The notes below the pieces were generated by a model. The model did no database searches. It was not told the origin of the DNA and saw only the letters and a list, made by a program, of their open reading frames with translations. DNA of 64,000 nucleotides from Enterobacter wuhouensis (GTDB lineage Bacteria; Pseudomonadota; Gammaproteobacteria; Enterobacterales; Enterobacteriaceae): contig NZ_SJOO01000007.1 of the NCBI RefSeq assembly GCF_004331265.1, forward strand, positions 168,181 to 232,180, read 5' to 3'. Below, in pieces: positions 32,122 through 42,684 of this stretch; the stretch's first letter is position 1; the number at the start of each line of letters is the position of its first letter. Made by a program: the position numbers and the translations under genes.

Positions 32122-33234
32122 ATGAAAGTTAAAGTACTGTCCCTCCTGGTACCAGCACTGCTGGTAGCAGGCGCAGCAAATGCGGCTGAAATTTATAACA
32201 AAGACGGCAACAAATTAGATCTGTACGGCAAAGTTGATGGTCTGCACTATTTCTCTGACGACGACGGTCAGGATGGCGATCAGACCTATATGCGTCTCGG
32301 CTTCAAAGGCGAAACTCAGGTTAACGATCAGCTGACCGGTTACGGCCAGTGGGAATACCAGATTCAGGGCAACACCGACGAAGGTGATAACCAGTCCTGG
32401 ACTCGTGTGGCGTTCGCAGGTCTGAAATTCGCAGACGCAGGCTCATTCGATTATGGTCGTAACTACGGCGTTATCTACGACGTGACTTCCTGGACCGACG
32501 TCCTGCCAGAATTCGGCGGCGATACCTACGGTGCAGATAACTTCCTGCAGTCTCGTGCTAACGGCGTAGCAACCTACCGTAACCAGGACTTCTTCGGCCT
32601 GGTTGACGGTCTGAACTTCGCTCTGCAGTATCAGGGCAAAAACGGCAGCGTTGACGGTGAAAACGACGGCGGCCGCAGCCTGTTGAAACAAAACGGTGAC
32701 GGTTACGGCGCATCCGTGACCTATAACCTGGGCGAAGGCTTCAGCATCGGTGGTGCGATGGCTTCCTCCAAACGTACTTACGATCAGAACAACTCTGCGG
32801 CGCTGGGTGATGGCGATCGTGCAGAAGTCTACTCTGGCGGCCTGAAATACGATGCGAACAACATCTATCTGGCAACCCAGTATTCTCAGACCTACAACGC
32901 AACTCGTTTCGGTACCTCTAACGGCAGCAACCCGAGCACCGTTTACGGCTTTGCTAACAAAGCGCAAAACTTCGAAGTGGTTGCACAGTACCAGTTCGAC
33001 TTTGGTCTGCGTCCATCCGTGGCTTACCTGCAGTCTAAAGGTAAGGACATCGAAGGGTACGGCGATCAGGATCTCCTGAAATATGTTGATGTTGGCGCGA
33101 CTTACTACTTCAACAAAAACATGTCTACCTATGTGGACTACAAAATAAACCTGCTGGATGACAACGACTTCACCCGCCAGGCTGGTGTCGGTACGGATGA
33201 TATCGTAGCGCTGGGTCTGGTTTACCAGTTCTAA
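32122..33234 (+). CDS. ompC: OmpC-type general porin
   Basis: This 370-residue protein has a 21-residue signal peptide ending ANA before [10 protein letters not shown], and a 16-strand porin body ending LGLVYQF. The constriction loop L3 carries PEFGGDTYG. The position between micF and apbE identifies ompC (Omp36-like in Enterobacter). It forms trimers in the outer membrane for small solutes and many beta-lactams. The frame is intact, so no loss-of-porin lesion is seen. Confidence 0.97.
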   Translation: MKVKVLSLLVPALLVAGAANAAEIYNKDGNKLDLYGKVDGLHYFSDDDGQDGDQTYMRLGFKGETQVNDQLTGYGQWEYQIQGNTDEGDNQSWTRVAFAGLKFADAGSFDYGRNYGVIYDVTSWTDVLPEFGGDTYGADNFLQSRANGVATYRNQDFFGLVDGLNFALQYQGKNGSVDGENDGGRSLLKQNGDGYGASVTYNLGEGFSIGGAMASSKRTYDQNNSAALGDGDRAEVYSGGLKYDANNIYLATQYSQTYNATRFGTSNGSNPSTVYGFANKAQNFEVVAQYQFDFGLRPSVAYLQSKGKDIEGYGDQDLLKYVDVGATYYFNKNMSTYVDYKINLLDDNDFTRQAGVGTDDIVALGLVYQF

Positions 33235-33251
33235 TCGCTCGCCGATATGAC

Positions 33252-33277
33252 TTAGGGGCCTGCTGGCCCCTTTTTTC
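33252..33277 (+). terminator. ompC terminator
   Basis: AGGGGCC, a TGCT loop, GGCCCCT and a run of six T form an intrinsic terminator after ompC. Confidence 0.92.
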
Positions 33278-33350
33278 ATGCCTTTTTTAAGGTCTTACAA
33301 TTCACCCGTTTTGGTGTACTCTTGCCGCCCTGGCATGAGGATAATAATGA

Positions 33351-34406
33351 ATGGATATGACTTTTTTACGCGCCAGCGTTCTGGCTACCTTTTTTTTCCT
33401 GACGGCATGTGACTCATCAACCCCTCCTGTAAAAACCAGCGCGCCAGCGGCAACGGTGCTGGAAGGCAAAACGATGGGCACTTTCTGGCGCGTAAGCGTC
33501 ATGAATCTCGACAATGCGCGTGCTGACGAACTGCGCGGCAAAATTCAGTCGCAGTTGGACGCCGACGATCAGCTGCTTTCTACTTATAAAAATGACTCGG
33601 CGCTGATGCGTTTTAACCTGTCCAAAAGCACCTCGCTCTGGCCGGTGAGTGAATCGATGGCCGATATCGTTACCGAATCCATACGCGTGGGCTACAAAAC
33701 CAACGGTGCGATGGACGTGACGGTCGGGCCGCTGGTGAACCTCTGGGGATTTGGCCCGAACAAACAGCCGGTAAAGACGCCTGACCAGGCGGCCATTGAT
33801 GACGCCCGCGCCCGCACCGGGCTACAGCACCTGACGGTGATTAACCAGTACGGCCAACAGTATCTGCAAAAAGACATACCCGATCTGTTCGTCGATCTTT
33901 CGACGGTAGGGGAAGGCTACGCGGCGGATCATCTGGCGGCGTTAATGGCGCAGGAGGGGATCTCACGTTACCTGGTGTCCGTGGGCGGTGCCCTCGTTAG
34001 CCGGGGAATGAACGCCAGCGGAAAACCGTGGCGGGTGGCGATTCAAAAACCGACCGACGAGCAGAATGCCGTGCAGGCGATTGTTGACATCAACGGTCAC
34101 GGCATCAGCACCTCCGGCAGCTACCGTAACTATTACGAGCTTGACGGTAAGCGCATTTCGCACGTTATCGATCCGCAGACCGGTCGTCCGATCCAACATA
34201 ACCTCGTGTCCGTCACGGTGATCGCGCCAACCGCGCTGGAGGCCGATGCCTGGGACACCGGATTGATGGTTCTCGGTACGGAGAAAGCCAAAGAGGTGGT
34301 TCGCCAGGAAGGGTTGGCGGTGTACATGATCACCAAAGAGGCTGACGGCTTTAAAACCTGGAGCTCACCGCAGTTTAATAGCTTCCTGGTGCGCGAAAAA
34401 AATTAA
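33351..34406 (+). CDS. apbE: ApbE, FAD:protein FMN transferase
   Basis: This 351-residue lipoprotein has a lipobox LTAC at residue 21-24. It carries the ApbE signatures MGTFWRV, DVTVGPLVNLWGFGP near residue 124, DLSTVGEGYAAD, SVGGALVSRG and SGSYRNYY with HVIDPQTGRP. It attaches FMN covalently to target flavoproteins in the periplasm. The gene follows ompC as in E. coli. Confidence 0.96.
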   Translation: MDMTFLRASVLATFFFLTACDSSTPPVKTSAPAATVLEGKTMGTFWRVSVMNLDNARADELRGKIQSQLDADDQLLSTYKNDSALMRFNLSKSTSLWPVSESMADIVTESIRVGYKTNGAMDVTVGPLVNLWGFGPNKQPVKTPDQAAIDDARARTGLQHLTVINQYGQQYLQKDIPDLFVDLSTVGEGYAADHLAALMAQEGISRYLVSVGGALVSRGMNASGKPWRVAIQKPTDEQNAVQAIVDINGHGISTSGSYRNYYELDGKRISHVIDPQTGRPIQHNLVSVTVIAPTALEADAWDTGLMVLGTEKAKEVVRQEGLAVYMITKEADGFKTWSSPQFNSFLVREKN

Positions 34407-34475
34407 AAAGCAAGGTTGCAGGTTTTTGTTCGCTGGCACTCAGGCACGCTGTATGTATGCTTGTAAGAGGAGCCG

Positions 34476-35537
34476 ATGATGATGAAAACCAACTTTACGA
34501 CCGATGACGATCGCTGGCTGGCCGTGCTGGCCCGCGATCCCCGCGCAGATAGCCAGTTTGTTTTTGCCGTGCAGACGACGGGGATTTACTGTCGCCCGTC
34601 CTGCCGCGCCCGTCACGCATTGCGTAAAAATGTCTGCTTCTACCCTGATGCTCAACATGCCGCTTTGGCGGGGTTTCGTCCGTGCAAGCGCTGCCTGCCG
34701 GACCAAAGCGATCCGCAGGCGCAGAAGCTGGCAAAGGTTGAGCAAGCCTGCCGCCTTCTGGCACAGGATCCTGCGATAACCCTCGACGCGCTGGCGCAGC
34801 AGGTTGCCAGCAGCCCTTTCCATTTCCATCGCCTGTTCAAATCCGTCACCGGCCTGACGCCGAAAGCCTGGCAGCAGGCGGCACGAGAACAGCGTCTGCG
34901 CAGCGCGCTGGCTCAGGGGGATAACATCACCGATGCCGTTCTGGCCGCGGGATTTCCCGATAGCAGCAGCTACTACCGCAAAGCGGATGATGCGCTGGGG
35001 ATGACCGCAAGGCAGTACCGAACGGGCAATGTTGCGGTGCGTTACGCCATCAGCGATTGTTCCCTTGGGCGTTGCCTGGTGGGCGAAAGCGAGCGGGGGA
35101 TCTGCGCAATTTTATTGGGTGACGACGATGCGTCATTAATCCTCGAGCTGCAGTCCTTGTTTCCGCATGCCGAATCAGAGCCGCTTGAAGGCGCCTTTGC
35201 GCAGCGCATCCGGCAGGTGATTGCCAGTATCGATAGCCGCGACGTGCCGTTCACGCTTCCGCTGGATATACGCGGCACGGCCTTTCAGCAGCAGGTCTGG
35301 CAGGCGCTCCGCGCCATTCCCCGCGGTGAAACGGCAAGCTATCAGCAGGTGGCCCGGGCGATTGGCAAACCTAACGCGGTGCGCGCAGTTGCGGGAGCCT
35401 GCGGTGCAAACAAGCTGGCGATTGTGATCCCCTGTCATCGCGTTGTCCGTAACGATGGCGCGCTGTCGGGATACCGCTGGGGGACGACGCGAAAGGCAAT
35501 GCTGCTAAAACGAGAGGCCGGGGGCCGGGAGGAATAA
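34476..35537 (+). CDS. ada: Ada, methylation-responsive regulator and O6-methylguanine methyltransferase
   Basis: This 353-residue protein has the N-terminal zinc-Cys domain with GIYCRPSCRAR and RPCKRCLP (four cysteines), an AraC-type HTH (FHFHRLFKSVTGLTPKAW near residue 115), and a C-terminal MGMT domain with the acceptor Cys in IVIPCHRVVR. It repairs alkylated DNA and activates ada-alkB. Three consecutive ATGs exist at 34476, 34479 and 34482; the AGAGGAG upstream favours either end. Confidence 0.96.
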   Translation: MMMKTNFTTDDDRWLAVLARDPRADSQFVFAVQTTGIYCRPSCRARHALRKNVCFYPDAQHAALAGFRPCKRCLPDQSDPQAQKLAKVEQACRLLAQDPAITLDALAQQVASSPFHFHRLFKSVTGLTPKAWQQAAREQRLRSALAQGDNITDAVLAAGFPDSSSYYRKADDALGMTARQYRTGNVAVRYAISDCSLGRCLVGESERGICAILLGDDDASLILELQSLFPHAESEPLEGAFAQRIRQVIASIDSRDVPFTLPLDIRGTAFQQQVWQALRAIPRGETASYQQVARAIGKPNAVRAVAGACGANKLAIVIPCHRVVRNDGALSGYRWGTTRKAMLLKREAGGREE

Positions 35538-36187
35538 TGCTCGATCTATTTGCAGATGCGGAACCCTGGCAGGAGCCGCTTGCGCCAGGGGCGGCGATCC
35601 TGCGGCGCTTTGCGCTCTCCCGAGCGGCGGCGCTGCTGGAGGCTATCGATGAAGTCGCAGCCGCGTCGCCTTTTCGTCATATGGTCACGCCGGGTGGCTA
35701 TACCATGTCGGTGGCAATGACCAACTGCGGCCAGCTTGGCTGGGCAACGAATGCGCGCGGCTACCTGTACGCATCGGTTGACCCGATGACCGGCACGCCC
35801 TGGCCGCCCATGCCTGACGTCTTTCAGACGCTGTGCCGCGATGCCTCAGCCGCGGCGGGCTACGCCGACTTCAGGCCGGATGCATGTCTGGTTAACCGCT
35901 ACGCGCCGGGCGCAAAACTCTCTTTGCATCAGGATAAAGATGAACCCGACCTGCGCGCGCCGATCGTCTCGGTATCCTTAGGCTTACCCGCTGTTTTTCA
36001 GTTCGGCGGATTACATCGTAACGATCCGCTCAAGCGCCTGATGCTGGAGCATGGCGACGTGGTGGTGTGGGGTGGCGAATCGAGGCTGTTTTACCACGGC
36101 ATACAGCCGCTTAAGCCGGGCGTTCATCCGCAGACGGGCGAATACCGCTATAACCTGACCTTCCGGCAGGCATCGTATAGCGAATAA
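35537..36187 (+). CDS. alkB: AlkB, alpha-ketoglutarate-dependent DNA dioxygenase
   Basis: This 216-residue protein carries the Fe(II) ligands in LHQDKDE (HxD) and FYHGI, and the 2-oxoglutarate Arg in YRYNLTFR. It removes 1-methyladenine and 3-methylcytosine damage. Its ATG shares a base with the ada stop, so the two are translationally coupled in the adaptive-response operon. Confidence 0.97.
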   Translation: MLDLFADAEPWQEPLAPGAAILRRFALSRAAALLEAIDEVAAASPFRHMVTPGGYTMSVAMTNCGQLGWATNARGYLYASVDPMTGTPWPPMPDVFQTLCRDASAAAGYADFRPDACLVNRYAPGAKLSLHQDKDEPDLRAPIVSVSLGLPAVFQFGGLHRNDPLKRLMLEHGDVVVWGGESRLFYHGIQPLKPGVHPQTGEYRYNLTFRQASYSE

Positions 36188-36262
36188 AAATAAGAATTAT
36201 TCTTGATGTAGCCGTAAGGCAGTTTACACTGCTGGCTGTTTTTATTGCCTGGACTGTTCTGC

Positions 36263-37906
36263 ATGCAACTTCTTCTTCTTGTCTGGCGTCAGTATCGCTG
36301 GCCCTTTATAGCGGTAATGGCGCTCAGCCTTGCCAGCGCGGCGTTGGGTATTGGCCTTATTGCCTTTATCAACGTGCGCTTAATTGAAATGGTCGATACC
36401 TCACTTTCCGTGTTACCGGAATTTCTGGGCTTACTGCTTTTGCTGATGGCGGTCACGCTGGGTTCGCAGCTCGCGCTGACGGTACTGGGCCACCATTTCG
36501 TTTTCCGCCTGCGCAGCGAATTTATCAAGCGCATCCTCGATACCCAGGTTGAGCGCGTGGAGCAGCTTGGCAGCGCCTCCCTGCTGGCGGGCCTGACCAG
36601 CGACGTACGCGCCATTACCATCGCGTTTGTCCGTCTGCCTGAACTGGTGCAGGGCATCATCCTGACCTTTGGATCGGCGGCCTATCTCGCCTGGCTCTCC
36701 ACAAAAATGCTGGCCGTCACCGCAGTATGGATCGTCATCACCATCTGGGGCGGATTCCTGCTGGTATCGCGCGTCTATAAACATATGGCGGTGCTGCGTG
36801 AAACCGAAGACAAGCTCTATAACGATTATCAGACGGTGCTGGAAGGGCGGAAAGAGCTGACCCTTAACCGCGAGCGCGCCGAGCATATCTTCAACAATCT
36901 CTACATTCCCGATGCGCGTGAGTATCGCCATCACATCATTCGCGCCGACACCTTCCACCTGAGTGCGGTGAACTGGTCGAACATCATGATGCTGGGCGCC
37001 ATCGGCCTGGTGTTCTGGATGGCGAACAGCCTCGGCTGGGCGGATACCAACGTGGCGGCAACCTACTCGCTGACGCTGCTGTTTTTACGCACGCCGCTGC
37101 TTTCTGCCGTTGGCGCATTGCCCACATTGCTGAGCGCACAGGTGGCGTTTAATAAGCTCAAGAAATTCGACCTTGCGCCATTTAAGGCTGAATTCCCACG
37201 CCCGCAGGCCTTCCCGAACTGGCAGACGCTGGAGCTGCGTAACGTGACGTTCCGCTATCAGGATAATGCCTTCTCCGTCGGGCCGGTCAATCTGACGATC
37301 CATCGCGGCGAACTGCTGTTCCTGATCGGCGGTAACGGCAGCGGAAAATCGACGCTGGCGATGCTGCTGACCGGGCTTTACCAGCCGCAGTCAGGCGAGA
37401 TTCTGCTGGACGGCAAGGCGCTGAGCGCTGAGAAACCGGAAGATTACCGCAAGCTGTTCTCCGCGGTATTTACCGACGTCTGGCTGTTTGACCGTCTCCT
37501 CGGGCCGGAAGGGCAACAGGCTAACCCTGCGCTGGTGGATAAATGGCTGGCGCACCTGCAGATGTCGCACAAGCTGGAGCTGCAGGATGGCAAGATCCTG
37601 AACCTCAAGCTTTCGAAGGGGCAGAAAAAGCGCGTGGCGCTGCTGCTGGCGCTGGCCGAGGAGCGCGACATCGTCCTGCTGGACGAGTGGGCGGCGGATC
37701 AGGACCCGCACTTCCGCCGCGAGTTCTATCAGGTGCTGCTCCCGCTGATGCAGGAGATGGGTAAAACCATTTTCGCCATTAGCCACGACGATCACTACTT
37801 CATTCACGCCGATCGTCTGCTGGAGATGCGCGACGGCAAGCTGAGCGAGCTGACCGGCGACGAGCGCGATGCGGCCTCGCGTGACGCGGTGGCGCGTACG
37901 GCCTGA
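36263..37906 (+). CDS. yojI: YojI, ABC exporter (fused membrane and ATPase domains)
   Basis: This 547-residue half-transporter has six membrane helices in its first 320 residues and an ATPase with Walker [11 protein letters not shown] near residue 357, signature LSKGQKKR, and Walker [14 protein letters not shown]. coli YojI exports microcin J25 together with TolC. The start at 36263 begins [10 protein letters not shown]; an upstream in-frame ATG at 36245 would add six residues. A palindrome AAGAATTATTCTT at 36191-36203 upstream might be an operator. Confidence 0.93.
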   Translation: MQLLLLVWRQYRWPFIAVMALSLASAALGIGLIAFINVRLIEMVDTSLSVLPEFLGLLLLLMAVTLGSQLALTVLGHHFVFRLRSEFIKRILDTQVERVEQLGSASLLAGLTSDVRAITIAFVRLPELVQGIILTFGSAAYLAWLSTKMLAVTAVWIVITIWGGFLLVSRVYKHMAVLRETEDKLYNDYQTVLEGRKELTLNRERAEHIFNNLYIPDAREYRHHIIRADTFHLSAVNWSNIMMLGAIGLVFWMANSLGWADTNVAATYSLTLLFLRTPLLSAVGALPTLLSAQVAFNKLKKFDLAPFKAEFPRPQAFPNWQTLELRNVTFRYQDNAFSVGPVNLTIHRGELLFLIGGNGSGKSTLAMLLTGLYQPQSGEILLDGKALSAEKPEDYRKLFSAVFTDVWLFDRLLGPEGQQANPALVDKWLAHLQMSHKLELQDGKILNLKLSKGQKKRVALLLALAEERDIVLLDEWAADQDPHFRREFYQVLLPLMQEMGKTIFAISHDDHYFIHADRLLEMRDGKLSELTGDERDAASRDAVARTA

Positions 37907-37920
37907 TGCCTTCATCATGA

Positions 37921-37943
37921 CCCTCTCCCACGGGGAGAGGGGA
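37921..37943. repeat. Dispersed CCCTCTCCC hairpin repeat, copy 3
   Basis: CCCTCTCCC at 37921-37929 and GGGAGAGGG at 37933-37941 form a perfect hairpin after the yojI stop, related to the copies at 17304, 27982 and 42628. Confidence 0.82.
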
Positions 37944-38054
37944 TAAATCGTGGCCGCAATGCCGCTTTTTTCTCCATCCCGCCCCGTTGTTTATTCTTAT
38001 TTACATATCCCCGCGCTATGCTTAGCAACAACTCATTTAATGGATTTATGATTG

Positions 38055-39491
38055 ATGTCGGTATTAAAGAAAAACAGCGCCAGGCAGCGTGACCAGGAGC
38101 GCGCGCGTCTCATCTGGCTCCTCACGACCGATAAAGCGGTCACCTCCACCTTATTAGGCAAACTGACTCTGGCTGAGCAATATGATGTCGGCACGCTGGC
38201 CGACGATATTGCTGAGGTAGGTGCGCTGGTTGCTCATTTACCCCCGCCCGATCTGGCGGATACCCTTGAAGCGTTGCCATCCGAAGAGCGCCACGCCCTG
38301 TGGCGGCTGGTTCAGGATCACGAGCGCGGGCAGGTGCTGCTTGAGGCCTCCGAAAACGTCTGGGATGACCTCATCGATGAGATGAGCGACCGGGATATCC
38401 TCGACGCCCTGCAAACGCTGGATATCGACGAGCAGATTTACCTGGTTCAACACCTGCCGCGCAACCTGACCGGGCGCCTGCTGGCGTCTCTGCCTGCCGA
38501 TGAACGCGCGCGCGTGCGTCAGGTGATGCACTACGAGAAAAACACCGTCGGCGCGATTATGGAGTTTGGCGTCATTACGGTCCGCCCGGACGTCACGCTC
38601 GGCACGGTGCAGCGCTACCTGCGCCGCCTGGGCAGTATGCCCGACAACACCGATAAACTGTTCGTGACCTCGCGGGATAAAACCCTGCTCGGCGAGCTGG
38701 AGCTGAAAACGATCCTGCTGAACAGCACCCAGCGGCGGGTGAGCGAGGTCATGGAAACCGAGCCGATGGTCTTCTCCCCGGAGGACGACGCGGAGAAAGC
38801 GGCGCGCACCTTCGAACGTGATGACCTCGTGAGCGCGGCGGTCGTGGATTCTGTCGGCAAGCTGATGGGGCGTCTGACCATCGACGAAATCGTTGATGTG
38901 GTTTACGAAGAAACCGATAACGATTTACGTGCTCTTGGCGGGATCAGCGCCGAAGATGACGTTCATGCCTCGGTAGGGAAGGCGGTTAAAACCCGCTGGG
39001 CGTGGCTGGCCATTAACCTGTGTACCGCCTTCATCGCCTCGCGCGTGATTGATGGTTTCGAACACACCATTTCGCAGCTGGTCGCGCTCGCCTCCCTGAT
39101 GCCTATCGTCGCCGGGATTGGCGGTAATACGGGCAACCAGACGATTACCATGATTGTTCGCGCGCTGGCGCTGGAAAATATTCAGCCCGGTAACTTTACG
39201 TGGCTCATCTTTAGAGAGATGGGCGTCGCGCTGATCAACGGCCTGGTGTGGGGCGGGATTATGGGCGGCATCACCTGGTGGCTGTACGACGACATGGCCT
39301 TGGGCGGCGTGATGATGCTGGCGATGGTGCTGAACCTGCTGGTGGCATCGATGATGGGGGTGATTATCCCGCTGACGATGACCAAACTGGGGCGCGACCC
39401 CGCGGTGGGGTCGAGCGTGATGATCACCGCCATCACCGATACCGGCGGTTTCTTTATTTTTCTTGGGCTGGCGACGATTTTTCTTCTTTAA
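38055..39491 (+). CDS. mgtE: MgtE-family magnesium channel
   Basis: This 478-residue protein has an MgtE N-terminal helical domain (about 35-135), a CBS pair (about 140-265) and a C-terminal membrane domain of five helices with PIVAGIGGNTGNQTITMIVRALAL, the conserved MgtE selectivity region. It admits Mg2+ and possibly Co2+, gated by cytosolic Mg2+ at the N and CBS domains. ATG 38055 is preferred over the TTG three bases earlier. E. coli K-12 has no gene here. It converges on and overlaps the SulP gene by 38 bp. Confidence 0.92.
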   Translation: MSVLKKNSARQRDQERARLIWLLTTDKAVTSTLLGKLTLAEQYDVGTLADDIAEVGALVAHLPPPDLADTLEALPSEERHALWRLVQDHERGQVLLEASENVWDDLIDEMSDRDILDALQTLDIDEQIYLVQHLPRNLTGRLLASLPADERARVRQVMHYEKNTVGAIMEFGVITVRPDVTLGTVQRYLRRLGSMPDNTDKLFVTSRDKTLLGELELKTILLNSTQRRVSEVMETEPMVFSPEDDAEKAARTFERDDLVSAAVVDSVGKLMGRLTIDEIVDVVYEETDNDLRALGGISAEDDVHASVGKAVKTRWAWLAINLCTAFIASRVIDGFEHTISQLVALASLMPIVAGIGGNTGNQTITMIVRALALENIQPGNFTWLIFREMGVALINGLVWGGIMGGITWWLYDDMALGGVMMLAMVLNLLVASMMGVIIPLTMTKLGRDPAVGSSVMITAITDTGGFFIFLGLATIFLL

Positions 39492-40689
39492 GCCGACGCC
39501 TGATGCGGGCGGGAAGCAGGACCATGACGATAATCCCGCCCAGCACGCCAATCGCCAGATTGCCGGTTGATACCGTGGCGGCAACGGTGACCAGCATCAC
39601 GACGGTTTCCGCAATCGGGGCATTTTTCACGGTCGCTGGCTGAACGCTGTGCCAGCTGAAGGTTTTGATGGCGACAATCGCCATAATCCCCGCCAGCACC
39701 GCCATCGGAATTTTTGCCATCACCTCGCTGAGCGCCGTCACCAGGATCAGCAGTACGACGCCTGCCGCAACGGTTGAAATGCGGCTGCGGCCTTTCCCCA
39801 TCTCCACGTTGACGATGGTTTGACCAATCATCGCGCAACCCGCAATCCCGCCGTAGAGCCCGGCCAGAATATTTCCCACGCCCAGCCCGATGCTTTCACG
39901 ACGCTTGTTCGACGGCGTTGCGGTCAGTTCATCCACCAGCTTTGCCGTCAGCAGGGATTCCAGCAGGCCGACAAAGGCAATGCTTAACGCACATGGCCAG
40001 ATGATGCTCAGCGTCTGGAGATTAAGCGGCACCAGCAGCGCCGTGAACCCCGGCAACCCGCCGCTCATCGAGCCCTCATCACCGACGGTCGGCAGGATTT
40101 GCCCGGTGGTGACGGTAAACAGGGTTAACACCACAATCGCAATCAGCGGGGAGGGGATGCTTTTGATAAAGCGAGGTACCCACAGCACAATCAGCAGCGT
40201 CAGCACGAACAGGCCGACAATCAGCGGGCTTCGGCTCCAGAAATGGGGCACCTGCGCAAAGAAAATCAAAATCCCGAGGGCGTTAACAAATCCGGTCATC
40301 ACCGACTGCGGAATAAATCGCATCAGCCGCGCCATGCCCAGCGCGCCGAAAAGGATCTGGATAACGCCGGCCATCAGCACGGCCGGTAAAATGTACTGCA
40401 CGCCGTGCTGATGCACCATCGGGCCAATCACCAGCGCCACGGAACCGGCTGCTGCGGTCACCATCGCCGGACGACCGCCGAGCACAGACAGAGAAAGACA
40501 CAGCACCACGGAGGCGATCAGGCTGACTTTTGGATCAACGCCCGCCACCACGGAAAACGAAATGACTTCGGGAATAAGCGCCAGGGCGGTAATGACGCCC
40601 GCCAGCGTTTCACGCATGAGATGTTTGGGTGAACGTAGCACCGTGGCGACTTGGCCTTCAGGGGATACAGCAGAATGAGGTAATGACAT
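39454..40689 (-). CDS. SulP-family inorganic anion transporter without STAS domain
   Basis: This 411-residue membrane protein has SulP hallmarks (GVITALALIPEVISFSVVAGV near residue 35 and GLESLLTAKLVDELT-type segment near 245) and about 12 helices. It ends at the basic RRRLKEEKSS tail with no STAS domain, as in short SulP proteins. The substrate could be sulfate, bicarbonate or a dicarboxylate; nothing in the sequence decides. The ATG at 40689 (MSLPHS) is chosen; the open frame to 40845 gives a poor N-terminus. Confidence 0.85.
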   Translation of the reverse strand: MSLPHSAVSPEGQVATVLRSPKHLMRETLAGVITALALIPEVISFSVVAGVDPKVSLIASVVLCLSLSVLGGRPAMVTAAAGSVALVIGPMVHQHGVQYILPAVLMAGVIQILFGALGMARLMRFIPQSVMTGFVNALGILIFFAQVPHFWSRSPLIVGLFVLTLLIVLWVPRFIKSIPSPLIAIVVLTLFTVTTGQILPTVGDEGSMSGGLPGFTALLVPLNLQTLSIIWPCALSIAFVGLLESLLTAKLVDELTATPSNKRRESIGLGVGNILAGLYGGIAGCAMIGQTIVNVEMGKGRSRISTVAAGVVLLILVTALSEVMAKIPMAVLAGIMAIVAIKTFSWHSVQPATVKNAPIAETVVMLVTVAATVSTGNLAIGVLGGIIVMVLLPARIRRRLKEEKSSPAQEK

Positions 40690-40931
40690 AGAACTTCGCT
40701 GGTTAGGGCAGGCTTCCGTGCGCGCGATCGCAAAGTGCAGCATAGTATCCACAAAATTTCGTGATTGCCAGTTGCCAGCGCAATTCCCTACAAACAATCC
40801 ATCATTAAATTTCACAATTACAATAATTTCGTAACCTTTAAACAATATTTAAAAGTTGCTACCGTTCCCCCCGCAGCTTTTTTCACCTGCATTTTCCACG
40901 CATCACGCACTAGTAAACTAAGGCATAAATT

Positions 40932-42581
40932 ATGAAAAAAATGACTGCCATGCTCTTTTCTCTGGCCGTCGGGCTCAACGCCGTCTCAATGGCAGCGAAA
41001 GCAGACGCACCTAAAGAGCAGGAAACGGACGTCCTTTTAATTGGTGGCGGCATCATGAGCGCCACGCTGGGAACCTACCTGCAAGAACTGCAGCCGGACT
41101 GGTCAATGACCATGGTCGAGCGCCTCGACGGCGTGGCGCAGGAGAGCTCTAACGGCTGGAACAACGCCGGTACGGGCCATTCGGCACTCATGGAACTGAA
41201 CTACACGCCGCAGAAAAAGGACGGTTCCATTAGTATCGAGAAGGCGGTCGAGATCAACGAAGCGTTCCAGATCTCGCGCCAGTTCTGGTCTCACCAGGTC
41301 AACAGCGGCGTGATGCACGATCCGCACTCCTTTATTAACACCGTACCGCACATGAGCTTTGTGTGGGGCGACCAGAACGTCAACTTCCTGCGCGCGCGCT
41401 ACGCTGCCCTGCAGCAGAGCACCCTGTTCCGCGGCATGAAGTATTCAGAAGATCACGCTCAGATCAAAGAGTGGGCACCGCTGGTGATGGAAGGGCGTGA
41501 CCCGAACCAGAAAGTGGCGGCGACCCGCACCGAGATTGGCACCGACGTCAACTACGGTGAAATCACCCGTCAGCTGGTGACGTCTCTCAAGAAAAAAGAG
41601 AACTTTAACCTGCAGCTCAGTACCGAAGTGCGCGGCTTCAAGCGCAACGCGGACAACAGCTGGAGCGTGACCGTTGCCGATCTGAACAACAATGACGCCG
41701 AGCGCGTGATCAAGGCGAAATTTGTCTTCATCGGCGCGGGCGGCGCGGCGCTGAAGCTGCTCCAGGAGTCCGGTATTCCTGAAGCGGACGATTACGCGGG
41801 CTTCCCGGTAGGCGGCCAGTTCCTGGTCTCTGAAAACCCGGAGGTGGTGAATCGCCACCTGGCGAAAGTGTATGGTCAGGCTTCCGTGGGCGCACCGCCG
41901 ATGTCCGTTCCGCACATCGACACCCGTATGCTTGACGGCAAACGCGTGGTGCTGTTTGGGCCGTTCGCGACCTTCTCCACCAAGTTCCTGAAAAATGGCT
42001 CGCTGTGGGATCTGCTCAGCGCAACCACCACCTCAAACGTTAAGCCAATGATGGACGTGGGCCTGGATAACTTCGATCTGGTGAAATACCTGATTAGCCA
42101 GGTCATGCTCTCTGATGACGATCGTTTTGAAGCGCTGAAAGAGTACTATCCGCAGGCGAAGAAAGAAGACTGGCGTCTGTGGCAGGCCGGCCAGCGCGTG
42201 CAGATCATCAAGCGCGATCCGAAAGAGGGCGGCGTGCTGCGTCTGGGTACCGAAGTGGTGAGCGATAAAGAAGGCACCATCGCCGCGCTGCTGGGCGCGT
42301 CACCGGGCGCGTCTACCGCCGCGCCAATCATGCTGCACCTGATGGAAAAAGTGTTTAAAGATAAAGTTTCCAGCCCGGAATGGCAGGCGAAGCTGAAGAC
42401 CATTATTCCTTCTTACGGTACAAAGCTGAACGGTAACGTGGATGCGACGGAGCAGGAGCTGGAATACACCAGCCGCGTGTTGCAGCTGCAATACATCAAG
42501 CCACAGGCTGCGGATGCTGCGCCAAAAGCGGAGCTGAAGCCTCAGGCGGAAAACAAACCGGTTGCGGATATCGCGCTGTAA
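40932..42581 (+). CDS. mqo: Mqo, malate:quinone oxidoreductase
   Basis: This 549-residue flavoprotein has the Mqo N-terminal FAD motif [18 protein letters not shown] and the [14 protein letters not shown] block. It oxidises malate to oxaloacetate and passes electrons to quinone at the membrane. Length matches E. coli Mqo (548). The 242-bp gap upstream, rich in A/T, must hold its promoter. A clear terminator follows. Confidence 0.97.
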   Translation: MKKMTAMLFSLAVGLNAVSMAAKADAPKEQETDVLLIGGGIMSATLGTYLQELQPDWSMTMVERLDGVAQESSNGWNNAGTGHSALMELNYTPQKKDGSISIEKAVEINEAFQISRQFWSHQVNSGVMHDPHSFINTVPHMSFVWGDQNVNFLRARYAALQQSTLFRGMKYSEDHAQIKEWAPLVMEGRDPNQKVAATRTEIGTDVNYGEITRQLVTSLKKKENFNLQLSTEVRGFKRNADNSWSVTVADLNNNDAERVIKAKFVFIGAGGAALKLLQESGIPEADDYAGFPVGGQFLVSENPEVVNRHLAKVYGQASVGAPPMSVPHIDTRMLDGKRVVLFGPFATFSTKFLKNGSLWDLLSATTTSNVKPMMDVGLDNFDLVKYLISQVMLSDDDRFEALKEYYPQAKKEDWRLWQAGQRVQIIKRDPKEGGVLRLGTEVVSDKEGTIAALLGASPGASTAAPIMLHLMEKVFKDKVSSPEWQAKLKTIIPSYGTKLNGNVDATEQELEYTSRVLQLQYIKPQAADAAPKAELKPQAENKPVADIAL

Positions 42582-42592
42582 GGTAAAAGCAA

Positions 42593-42617
42593 AACGGTAA
42601 CATCCGTTACCGTTTTT
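42593..42617 (+). terminator. mqo terminator
   Basis: Arms AACGGTAAC (42593-42601) and GTTACCGTT (42606-42614) with a four-base loop, then a T run. Confidence 0.92.
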
Positions 42618-42625
42618 AGTGTTTT

Positions 42626-42672
42626 CTCCCTCTCCCGGTGGGAGAGGGTTGGGGTGAGGGCATCAGAGCGCA
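42626..42672. repeat. Dispersed CCCTCTCCC hairpin repeat, copy 4
   Basis: CCCTCTCCC, GGT loop and GGGAGAGGG, followed by TTGGGGTGAGGGCATCAG and a GCGCACCC end. The same tail follows the copy at 27982. It lies between convergent mqo and eco. Confidence 0.85.
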
Positions 42673-42684
42673 CCCGACCTGGTT

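Noticed and set aside
32122..33234. Possible disrupted porin
   Set aside because: The ompC frame, signal peptide and C-terminal Phe are all intact.
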